Part shown: positions 1 through 4,691 of the stretch, in pieces
Layout: every line of letters starts with the position of its first letter
Numbering within the stretch: the first letter of the stretch is position 1
Assembly: GCA_030613225.1 (NCBI GenBank)
Contig: JAUWMJ010000216.1
Span: 1-5,971 of the forward strand
From: Desulfobacterales bacterium
GTDB lineage: Bacteria; Desulfobacterota; Desulfobacteria; Desulfobacterales; JAUWMJ01
DNA length: 5,971 bases
Reading direction: 5' to 3'
Notes under the pieces: generated by a model
What the model saw: only the letters and a program-made list of their open reading frames with translations
Told to the model about the DNA's origin: nothing
Database searches by the model: none
Translations under genes and position numbers: made by a program

Positions 1-374
1 GAAAGAAGCAATTTTGCCTTTATTTGAATAATCTTTGTTGCATAGGGGGAAAGGCCGTTAAATGTAAATTTAAGGATCTGGTTCCCGGATTCATCAACAG
101 TCAGCTGGTAGGGATGAGTGCTTTCGATATGTTTGCAAAGCTGAAAACATGTTTGCTTTACAGGTGCATAGGTCCAAAACTCGACTTTTTTTATTAAACG
201 ATTTGTTTTGTTACTTAATGTAAAACTATATTGAATTTGCCTGGGAATGGAGTAGGCCCTGCCGGCGAGATCGGAATCGGCCATTTTGTCTATTTTGACT
301 TTAATTGCCAAGATTACTGCAAGGCAAAAAGCAAAACATAGAAAATAAATCAAACCTTTTTTCAAATTGGACAT
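1..374 (-). CDS. Membrane-anchored protein, N-terminal part; possibly transglutaminase-like (partial, runs off the window)
   Basis: The reading frame is open from an ATG at 374 to the window edge (124 complete codons) with no stop. The start has a moderate AAGAGAG-type Shine-Dalgarno about 5-9 bases upstream. Residues 1-7 are basic (MSNLKKG) and residues 8-25 are strongly hydrophobic with two Cys, which reads as an uncleaved signal anchor. A second Met at residue 31 is a less likely start because it would remove this segment. The rest (about 45-124) looks like a beta-rich extracytoplasmic domain, with phrases such as VEFWTYAPVKQT and NGLSPYATKIIQIKAKL. From memory these resemble the N-terminal region of transglutaminase-like (cysteine protease fold) proteins of sulfate reducers. 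The catalytic Cys-His-Asp core would lie outside the window, so the family call is tentative. The gene lies downstream of a c-di-GMP riboswitch and terminator, with a MITE-like repeat in its leader, so its expression is probably c-di-GMP dependent. Confidence 0.7.
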   Translation of the reverse strand, partial: MSNLKKGLIYFLCFAFCLAVILAIKVKIDKMADSDLAGRAYSIPRQIQYSFTLSNKTNRLIKKVEFWTYAPVKQTCFQLCKHIESTHPYQLTVDESGNQILKFTFNGLSPYATKIIQIKAKLLL

Positions 375-404
375 GTGTCTCTCTTTGTAAAAATGTTTAA
401 CTTT

Positions 405-596
405 GATGGCGTCGTAAATCCCGCCAGGCGGGACTACTGCGTTGTAGCGCTTTTTCAGGAACTCGACATACTATATGTATAGTCTCGTTCCTGAAAAACC
501 ATTACGCCTTTTTATCCCGCTGATTTTTAGCGGGGGTATATGAGCCTTGGAACGATGCCATCCGGTGCTTATTCAAAAACTTTTTACGAGTTCATC
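405..596. repeat. MITE-like palindromic repeat element (about 192 bp) in the gene leader
   Basis: The ends form an imperfect terminal inverted repeat: GATGGCGTCGTAAA at 405-418 and TTTACGAGTTCATC at 583-596 (11 of 14 positions match as reverse complements). Inside are three hairpins: 419-433 (TCCCGCC-A-GGCGGGA), 451-498 (12-bp perfect arms), and 516-534 (CCCGCT/AGCGGG, 7-base loop). There is no coding potential. AAA flanks both ends on the minus strand, possibly a 3-bp target duplication, but A-richness makes this weak. A 28-bp sequence at 4431-4458 joins close copies of both ends, which supports a dispersed repeat family. The element sits between the riboswitch terminator and the start of the gene at 374, so it would be part of that gene's 5' leader. 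The exact boundaries are my estimate. Confidence 0.6.
451..498. repeat. Long perfect-arm hairpin inside the MITE-like element
   Basis: TTTTTCAGGAAC (451-462) is the exact reverse complement of GTTCCTGAAAAA (487-498). The stem continues inward after a TC/TC internal mismatch, with GAC/GTC and ATAC/GTAT pairs and a bulged A, to a TATAT loop. It is the core fold of the repeat. The A-rich and T-rich arm ends mean an RNA copy on either strand would end in a short U run, so weak bidirectional termination is possible. That is inference. Confidence 0.75.
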
Positions 597-628
597 TTTC
601 TTGACGTTGCTTTTCCTCCTTTAAAAAT

Positions 629-661
629 AAAAAAACTGCTTCGCCAAAAGAAACGAAACAG
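629..661 (-). terminator. Intrinsic terminator of the riboswitch expression platform
   Basis: On the minus strand CTGTTTCG (661-654) pairs with CGAAGCAG (643-636) as an 8-bp stem with one G-U pair and a 10-base loop. Seven T residues (635-629) follow at once. It lies 12 bases downstream of the riboswitch aptamer, the expected position for a ligand-controlled terminator. The loop TTTCTTTTGG plus the adjacent C is complementary over 11 bp (two G-U) to the 3' strand of the aptamer, suggesting a mutually exclusive antiterminator. Confidence 0.75.
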
Positions 662-673
662 CCTTTAACTTAC

Positions 674-779
674 TTTCCTTCGGCAGCCTGACTGCCTTGG
701 CACCGTACTATAAGATCAGGTGCTTCAGGCTCAAGGGCTTTGCGTTACCCGGTTTCCCCGGGTTTGCCTTTTCGAGAAA
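674..779 (-). promoter_or_regulatory. GEMM-I cyclic di-GMP riboswitch aptamer
   Basis: Read on the minus strand, this has the GEMM-I signature in order: AAGGCAAACC (770-761), a P2 helix CCCGG/CCGGG capped by a GAAA tetraloop, then ACGCAAAGCC (746-737), then the P3 arm ending in GGCAG-TCAG-GCTGCCGAAGG. P1 can form from TTTCTCG (779-773) and CGAAGGAAA (682-674). Compared with the Vibrio cholerae Vc2 aptamer by eye, the nucleotide matching G20, which contacts the ligand, is G. That favours c-di-GMP, although some GEMM-I relatives in Geobacter sense cGAMP. A promoter is placed so that transcription would start a few bases before P1, and a terminator follows after 12 bases. The regulated gene is the one starting at 374. 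Confidence 0.9.
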
Positions 780-792
780 TTTATTTCTGAAG

Positions 793-821
793 CGTCTATC
801 AGAGATGATACACTTTGTCAA
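793..821 (-). promoter_or_regulatory. Sigma70-type promoter of the riboswitch transcript
   Basis: On the minus strand a perfect -35 TTGACA (821-816) is followed by a 17-base spacer and a -10 TAGACG (798-793) preceded by TGA, an extended -10 type. The predicted start is near 785-787, just ahead of P1 of the riboswitch. The weak hexamer is offset by the ideal -35, the spacing and the placement. Confidence 0.6.
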
Positions 822-933
822 CCTTGAATGAAAATTTTAATAGTAAAATGATCGGCTGGAGTTATAAATTCGATACGAACAGGTTCTTCAATTAAGGCAC
901 TGGTTTAGATAAATGGTGTGGAACTTAAGGGCT

Positions 934-1006
934 CGCGGAGACAGGCACGAAGATTCACAAAATTATAGTTTTTTTAGTATCTGTGAATTTTCCGTGTAGC
1001 TCCGTG
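934..1006. repeat. Imperfect long palindrome just beyond the ClC stop codon
   Basis: The left arm carries CGCGGAG (934-940) and CACGAAGATTCACA (946-959); the right arm carries TGTGAATTTTCCGTG (982-996) and CTCCGTG (1000-1006). They pair with a few mismatches and bulges around an A/T-rich loop. It begins 18 bases past the ClC stop on the minus strand and has no T run after it on either strand, so it is not a standard intrinsic terminator. It resembles the CACGGAG-type intergenic palindromes of many bacterial genomes and could protect the 3' end of the ClC transcript. The rest of 780-933 holds only the riboswitch promoter; I see nothing else there. Confidence 0.5.
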
Positions 1007-1023
1007 GTAAAAAATAATTATGA

Positions 1024-2763
1024 TCATTCACTGTATAGCGATTTTTTAATCACAGCCTTATTATACGCACCCATAATATCCCTGCGGGTCAGGACACCTA
1101 TTAATTGTGCAGGATCATCCGGGGATACAACAGGGAGAATGGAAAAATCTTTAAAAGTGATCTTTTCCAGGGCATTGTAAAGATTATCATCCGTTGATAT
1201 GGTAACAACATCCGAAGTTGCAATATCTTTGGCTACTACAAGCCCCTTCAGGTTCTCGTCAAATATTGCTTCGTTATAATCAAAGAAGGAAAGAATACCT
1301 TTAAGTTTGTTTCCGTCACCGACAACCGGAAAGCTGTTATATTTACTTTTGAAGATTATCTCAGCCAGCCTCTCCAGGCCTAAAGCCTCGGTAATGGTTT
1401 CCACTTCAGTATTCATCACTTCATTTACTTTAATTGACTTTAATACATTGACCTCTTTTCCTTCCTCTAGATTTATTCCCCTCCGCAGCAATTTTAAAGT
1501 ATAAATAGATTCTTTTAAAAACTGTCTGCCGGCAATGTTGCTTATGATACATGTAATCATCAAAGGAAGGATAATTTTGTAATCACCGGTCATTTCAAAA
1601 AGCATTAATAATGCCGTTAACGGGCCGTGGGTGGTTGCGCTGACGACTGCCCCCATACCGACAATACTGTATGCTCCAGGAGAAGCCGTCACCGAAGGGA
1701 AAAGATTGTGGACCACTGTCCCGAACAAGCCGCCTGCCATTGCACCCATAAAAAGCGAAGGCGCAAAAATTCCGCCGGAGCCGCCTGAACCAATGGTAAT
1801 CGATGTAGCCAGGATCTTGCACATAACCAGAACAAGTAAAAGCCACCAGGTAAGATCCTGGCTAAGAGACAAATCGATGGCTCCATACCCCACGCCCAAA
1901 ATTTGTGGAAAAAGAAGTCCAATTGTTCCAATAATTACTCCGCCCAGGGCAGCTTTTAAATATTCGGGGGATTTCAGTCCGTCGAAAATATCTTCCATTC
2001 GGTAAAGCGATTTTGTAAATGTAACAGCCACTACAGCACAAAAAAGACCAAGTATAACATACAGCGGAAATTCCCAGGCGTTGACAAGCTCGTATGCGGG
2101 AACGATAAATGCAGGAGCATCTCCCAGGAAATGGCGGGATACAGCCGTAGCAATAACCGATGAAATAACAATGGGGCTGAATGTTGCAAGACCGAAATCG
2201 CCAAGTATAATTTCAAGGGCAAACATTGATCCGGCAATGGGGGCATTGAAAGTGGCGGCTATACCGGCGGCGGCACCACAGCCGACAAGAGTGCGCATTC
2301 TATCAGCAGAAATTTTTAGCATCTGCCCTATTGTTGATCCAATGGCAGATCCTATCTGAACGATGGGCCCTTCCCTTCCGACTGAACCTCCGGTCCCTAT
2401 GCAAATTGCTGAAGCAAGAGATTTTATAATAACAAGACGTTTTCTGATCAGTCCGCTTTTCAAGGCAACGGCTTCCATGACTTCAGGAACGCCGTGTCCT
2501 TTAGCCTCTCTGGCCCAGAAATAAACCAGGGGGCCTACTACAAGTCCACCAAGGGCGGGAACCGATACTCTTAAATACCAGGGGATTGACTGAACCAGGT
2601 CAAGCAGATTAGCATCAGACCCGTAGGCAAGTGACTGAAAAAAATTTATTAGATATCGAAATCCGACAGCACCAAAACCGCCGGCCAGACCCACAAAGAC
2701 AGCAAGCACGGCCATGATCCCGTGTTCGTTGGTCCTTAAAAGCCTTAAAATTGAATGCTTCAA
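1024..2763 (-). CDS. ClC-family voltage-gated-type chloride channel/transporter with C-terminal CBS pair
   Basis: A 579-aa inner-membrane protein that moves chloride or a similar anion. ClC motifs are present in order: GHGVPE at 89-94, GGSVGREGP at 125-133 with the gating glutamate E131, GSGGSGGIFAP at 325-335, and Tyr421 in the place of the ion-binding Tyr445 of E. coli ClC. Many hydrophobic helices span about 17-415. Residues about 446-500 and 508-565 form two CBS domains, cytosolic modules that often bind adenine nucleotides. The position equal to selectivity Ser107 is His90, and the internal proton glutamate (Glu203) is Ile185, which suggests weak proton coupling. The start is TTG at 2763, the codon directly after the TAG of the FHA gene. 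The only other good start is ATG at 2715 (Met17), which has no ribosome site and would cut the conserved N-terminal helix. It forms an operon with the FHA gene, probably translationally coupled to it. Confidence 0.93.
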   Translation of the reverse strand: MKHSILRLLRTNEHGIMAVLAVFVGLAGGFGAVGFRYLINFFQSLAYGSDANLLDLVQSIPWYLRVSVPALGGLVVGPLVYFWAREAKGHGVPEVMEAVALKSGLIRKRLVIIKSLASAICIGTGGSVGREGPIVQIGSAIGSTIGQMLKISADRMRTLVGCGAAAGIAATFNAPIAGSMFALEIILGDFGLATFSPIVISSVIATAVSRHFLGDAPAFIVPAYELVNAWEFPLYVILGLFCAVVAVTFTKSLYRMEDIFDGLKSPEYLKAALGGVIIGTIGLLFPQILGVGYGAIDLSLSQDLTWWLLLVLVMCKILATSITIGSGGSGGIFAPSLFMGAMAGGLFGTVVHNLFPSVTASPGAYSIVGMGAVVSATTHGPLTALLMLFEMTGDYKIILPLMITCIISNIAGRQFLKESIYTLKLLRRGINLEEGKEVNVLKSIKVNEVMNTEVETITEALGLERLAEIIFKSKYNSFPVVGDGNKLKGILSFFDYNEAIFDENLKGLVVAKDIATSDVVTISTDDNLYNALEKITFKDFSILPVVSPDDPAQLIGVLTRRDIMGAYNKAVIKKSLYSE

Positions 2764-3123
2764 CTACCTGAGCCTTTCAATATTAAGCATCATAATATGC
2801 CCCTTTGGGCTGTGGGTGGGATTTTTATCGTTTTCCGTCTTAATGTTGACCAGCAGTGTATGTTTTCCAATATTTATTACATCATTATCCTTCAGATACC
2901 TACTGATAATCCTCACTGTGTTGAGATATGTACCGTTGGTACTTTTCAGATCTTCAATTAAATAATTGCCTTGTTTCTTAATAATCCGTGCGTGTTGTTT
3001 GGAAACTGCAGGATTATTAATATAAATATCATTGCTTTCATGCCTGCCGATAGTGATTTTATCTTTATCGATTTCAAATTTTTTCAGCACTTTTTGTTTA
3101 TACTTCAGCAGTATTTTGATCAT
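2764..3123 (-). CDS. FHA-domain phosphothreonine-binding protein, small
   Basis: A 119-aa cytosolic protein made almost wholly of one forkhead-associated domain (about residues 3-94). The canonical contacts are all there: Gly26-Arg27, Ser41 and His44 in the VSKQH motif, and Asn63-Gly64-Thr65. FHA domains bind phosphothreonine peptides, so this is probably an adaptor in Ser/Thr kinase signalling; no kinase or phosphatase gene is in the window. Residues 95-119 are a basic, Asn/Lys-rich tail. The ATG at 3123 has a strong GGAGG Shine-Dalgarno six bases upstream. The stop TAG touches the ClC start and the two ORFs share one frame, so the pair is an operon and a full TAG readthrough product would be an FHA-ClC fusion of about 699 residues. 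The partner protein is unknown; ClC itself is the obvious candidate by position. Confidence 0.9.
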   Translation of the reverse strand: MIKILLKYKQKVLKKFEIDKDKITIGRHESNDIYINNPAVSKQHARIIKKQGNYLIEDLKSTNGTYLNTVRIISRYLKDNDVINIGKHTLLVNIKTENDKNPTHSPKGHIMMLNIERLR

Positions 3124-3266
3124 CGATTACCTCCATGACCCTAAGCATGAAAAGCTCTATGAAAAGCAATCTACAGGAAATTCCAAGTTTAAAACAAAGT
3201 ATGTTACTAAATATAATATTGTTTCTATCAATGCAAGTATGTAATCAAGTGAATTTCCTGCTTTGG

Positions 3267-3304
3267 AAAAAAAATGGGCAGGACCGTTTCCGGTCCCGCC
3301 CATT
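3267..3304 (-). terminator. Strong intrinsic terminator, minus strand
   Basis: The arms AATGGGC-A-GGACCG (3273-3286) and CGGTCC-C-GCCCATT (3291-3304) pair as 6 + 7 bp around one A-C mismatch with a TTTC loop. On the minus strand the stem is followed by eight T residues (3274-3267). It ends transcripts coming from the right, for example from the small-ORF pair at 3655-4024, before the FHA/ClC operon. On the plus strand the following sequence is not a T run, so it acts one way. Confidence 0.8.
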
Positions 3305-3306
3305 TC

Positions 3307-3328
3307 GCCTTGAATTATTTTTCAAGGC
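3307..3328. repeat. Perfect 8-bp hairpin next to the terminator
   Basis: GCCTTGAA (3307-3314) and TTCAAGGC (3321-3328) are exact reverse complements around a 6-base loop TTATTT. It lies immediately upstream of the terminator stem on the minus strand, so both would be on the same RNA 3' end. Confidence 0.6.
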
Positions 3329-3395
3329 ATCGCAGTGTTCGGTCGAGCCATCACCCATGTTGAGCGTGGAGTCTTCCAATCCTGCATTTGTATTG

Positions 3396-3425
3396 GTGTG
3401 TGCTAGCTACATTTGTAGCACACAC
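3396..3425. repeat. Perfect 10-bp hairpin with two alternative folds
   Basis: GTGTGTGCTA (3396-3405) pairs exactly with TAGCACACAC (3416-3425). The loop also holds GCTACA (3406-3411), which can pair with TGTAGC (3414-3419), so the tip can fold in two exclusive ways. The region 3124-3395 otherwise holds only the terminator and the hairpin at 3307-3328. No gene is supported there on either strand. Confidence 0.6.
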
Positions 3426-3447
3426 GCAAGGATAATCCATCGCAACT

Positions 3448-3603
3448 ACTCAGGTTGTGAGGTTCAGGGTTCACAGTTCACGGTTGGGTGTATCCTGAGT
3501 GACATGATGAGCTCAGATAACTCATAATTTATCAGTTTAGCAGCTATTAACTCATCTGTTTAACCCTGAATCCCGCTTTCAGCAGGAAACTTTGAACCTG
3601 AGT
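3448..3603. repeat. Inverted pair of heptanucleotide-repeat tracts
   Basis: The left part (3460-3487) is a degenerate run of 7-base units: AGGTTCA, GGGTTCA, CAGTTCA, CGGTTGG. The right part holds the same motif on the other strand. Two exact 9-bp inverted pairs link them: ACTCAGGTT (3448-3456) with AACCTGAGT (3595-3603), and TTCAGGGTT (3463-3471) with AACCCTGAA (3562-3570), nested one inside the other. The stretch between is A/T-rich and has no gene. Such tracts recall the short tandemly repeated heptanucleotides known from cyanobacterial genomes; any relation is by form only. Confidence 0.6.
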
Positions 3604-3654
3604 TACATCCATTTTTAATATAATTCAGGCTATTTTTATAGAAAACCCCTGCCT

Positions 3655-3846
3655 TTATGCTGTTAAAATTTCCTCTGATTGTTTGATCAGCTTCTCAGCC
3701 TGGCCCTGTATCTTTTCTAACTGGGCCTTTGCATTATCATCAAGCTCAGTCCATTCTTTAAAAATCTGACCGACACCCAGAGATCCTAAATAGACATTGG
3801 TTTCTTTTGATATTTCGAGTTCAGACTTATCTGTCTTTATCAACAT
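3655..3846 (-). CDS. Small acidic helical protein of unknown function (63 aa)
   Basis: I do not recognise this protein. It starts with ATG at 3846, with a G-rich AGGGGG ribosome site eight bases upstream, and ends at TAA. The composition is ordinary for a soluble protein and acidic: 12 Asp/Glu against 8 Lys. Residues 33-61 (from TELDDNAKAQLEKIQ onward) look like one amphipathic helix with a heptad-like spacing of Leu/Ile, so an oligomer or partner contact is possible. It has no Cys, signal peptide or membrane segment. It lies 16 bp downstream of the 53-aa ORF, so the two form a small operon ending at the minus-strand terminator near 3267. A basic/acidic pair of short proteins could be a toxin-antitoxin or structural pair, but nothing in the sequence proves this. 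Confidence 0.6.
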   Translation of the reverse strand: MLIKTDKSELEISKETNVYLGSLGVGQIFKEWTELDDNAKAQLEKIQGQAEKLIKQSEEILTA

Positions 3847-3862
3847 ATGATTTGCCCCCTGC

Positions 3863-4024
3863 TTATACTTTGCCGTTATTTAAGGCGTATTTTATAAATT
3901 TTTTTTCAGCAACCGGATAATCTTTTTTGGAATAATATTTCACATTTTCTGAAATTCGGAATTTTTTTTTGTATTTATCTAACAATAATTGAATACCGGC
4001 ATCTTTAATAAAATCCTTCTTCAT
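3863..4024 (-). CDS. Small lysine-rich basic protein of unknown function (53 aa)
   Basis: I do not recognise this protein. The ATG at 4024 follows a very good Shine-Dalgarno (GGAGGT, about seven bases away), which is the best evidence that this short frame is translated. The stop is TAA. The product is highly basic: 14 Lys and 1 Arg against 6 acidic residues. Residues 3-22 (starting KDFIKDAGIQLLLDKYKKKF) are likely helical, as is the C-terminal part KKFIKYALNN. There is no Cys, signal peptide or membrane span. Its gene precedes the acidic 63-aa ORF by 16 bp, so the two are probably co-transcribed. Nucleic-acid binding or binding of the acidic partner would suit the charge, but that is inference only. 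Confidence 0.6.
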   Translation of the reverse strand: MKKDFIKDAGIQLLLDKYKKKFRISENVKYYSKKDYPVAEKKFIKYALNNGKV

Positions 4025-4081
4025 TATTATTACCTCCATATGGACACTGGATCGATTACTGGATATGAAGTGAATTACAGC

Positions 4082-4104
4082 AAGAACCGGGCCAAAAAGG
4101 TTCT
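4082..4104. repeat. Small inverted repeat upstream of the small-ORF operon
   Basis: AGAACC (4083-4088) and GGTTCT (4099-4104) are exact reverse complements separated by ten bases. They lie 60-80 bp upstream of the 53-aa ORF start, where an operator could be. No clear promoter hexamers are seen beside it. Confidence 0.25.
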
Positions 4105-4166
4105 ATTGTTCACATTGATGTAATATCAGACAGTTATCAGCCTGAAAGGAATAACAGGTCGCAATT

Positions 4167-4197
4167 AGTGTGAAACAAATACCAGATAAGTGTGAAA
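4167..4197. repeat. Direct repeat AGTGTGAAA, 22 bp apart
   Basis: AGTGTGAAA occurs at 4167-4175 and again at 4189-4197, start to start 22 bp, close to two helical turns. The site is in the divergent region between the minus-strand small ORFs and the plus-strand J-protein gene. This spacing suits a pair of protein-binding sites, but the regulator is unknown. Confidence 0.3.
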
Positions 4198-4250
4198 AGT
4201 TTTTCATATATTTCAAGTTTTGCACCCAATTTTGATGATTTCCTTTTATA

Positions 4251-4278
4251 TTCTTAATTCTAACTTCTGACTTCCTGT
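4251..4278. repeat. Heptanucleotide-repeat tract (TTCTNAC type)
   Basis: Four 7-base units in phase: TTCTTAA, TTCTAAC, TTCTGAC, TTCCTGT. This is a second sequence family with the same period as the GGTTCA-type tracts nearby. The surrounding stretch 4200-4430 is A/T-rich and has no supported gene on either strand. Confidence 0.5.
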
Positions 4279-4430
4279 CCGAGCCCGGCTAAAGGCAGAC
4301 AAATTCAATAAATGGGCAGGCGAATGATTCAGCATAACGCAGTCCTGTTCTGCACAAATTTTCAAAGCTGTTATTCTTTTTTATTGATTTTTTTTTTTAT
4401 ATGTGGTCAATTTCTCGGCTTGGTAAAAAT

Positions 4431-4458
4431 GATCGCGTCGTCAAAAGTCGAATTCATC
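4431..4458. repeat. 28-bp miniature of the 405-596 repeat: both ends joined
   Basis: GATCGCGTCGT (4431-4441) matches the left end of the 405-596 element at 10 of 11 positions, and CGAATTCATC (4449-4458) matches its right end at 9 of 10. Only seven bases separate them, so all three internal hairpins are missing. It reads as an internal-deletion derivative, or as the minimal form of the family. Confidence 0.55.
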
Positions 4459-4544
4459 AGGTTTTAGGTGTTAAGTTTTAGGTTTTATGTTAATGATATT
4501 ATCTGTTTTAAAAGAGACTTAAAACTTAAATGCTAAAACTTAAA
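4459..4544. repeat. Two facing heptanucleotide tracts forming an inverted repeat
   Basis: Units on the left (4459-4493): AGGTTTT, AGGTGTT, AAGTTTT, AGGTTTT, ATGTTAA. Units on the right (4517-4544): ACTTAAA, ACTTAAA, TGCTAAA, ACTTAAA, which is the same motif on the other strand. Positions 4462-4480 and 4520-4538 match as reverse complements at 16 of 19 sites, so the whole can fold into one stem-loop. It begins directly after the 28-bp miniature repeat. Confidence 0.6.
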
Positions 4545-4546
4545 AT

Positions 4547-4584
4547 GTTTCGTGAAAAGTGGTTTTTTTACTTTTTTACGAAAC
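4547..4584. repeat. Hairpin with T-rich loop, directly after the heptad tract
   Basis: GTTTCGT (4547-4553) pairs with ACGAAAC (4578-4584); after one mismatch AAAAGT pairs with ACTTTT. The loop is T-rich. No T run follows the stem on either strand, so it is not a clear terminator. Confidence 0.5.
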
Positions 4585-4648
4585 AATCAATATTAATTCA
4601 AGGTTTGCAGGAAACAGCCGATATTACTTTAATAACCGGTCAATGCCC

Positions 4649-4677
4649 TTGACACTGAAGAACTTTAAACTTATTTT
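4649..4677 (+). promoter_or_regulatory. Candidate sigma70 promoter of the J-protein gene
   Basis: A perfect -35 TTGACA (4649-4654), a 17-base spacer and a -10 TATTTT (4672-4677; four of six consensus bases). The start would be near 4684, leaving a leader of about 118 bases. I see no sigma32-type -10 (CCCCAT) that would show heat-shock control. Confidence 0.45.
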
Positions 4678-4691
4678 CTGTTTAACTGCTC

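Noticed and set aside
375..1023. tRNA, CRISPR array or complete insertion sequence in the left intergenic region
   Set aside because: No cloverleaf, no regularly spaced direct repeats and no transposase frame; the structure is explained by the riboswitch, its terminator and the palindromic repeats.
1631..2005. Plus-strand open frame of 124 aa and other frames inside the ClC gene
   Set aside because: Antisense or shifted shadows of a clearly coding ClC sequence; proline-rich and domain-free.
2764..2965. Plus-strand hydrophobic frames opposite the FHA gene
   Set aside because: The hydrophobicity comes from the complement of Lys/Asn-rich codons; the FHA motifs on the minus strand are decisive.
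3346..3408. Short minus-strand frame of 21 codons before the hairpins (MQDWKTPRST...)
   Set aside because: No Shine-Dalgarno before its ATG, no known homologue and it overlaps a structured region.
3135..3527. Plus-strand open frame of 130 aa
   Set aside because: It runs through the terminator hairpin, two other hairpins and the heptad repeats, has no convincing ribosome site at its start and encodes no recognisable domain.
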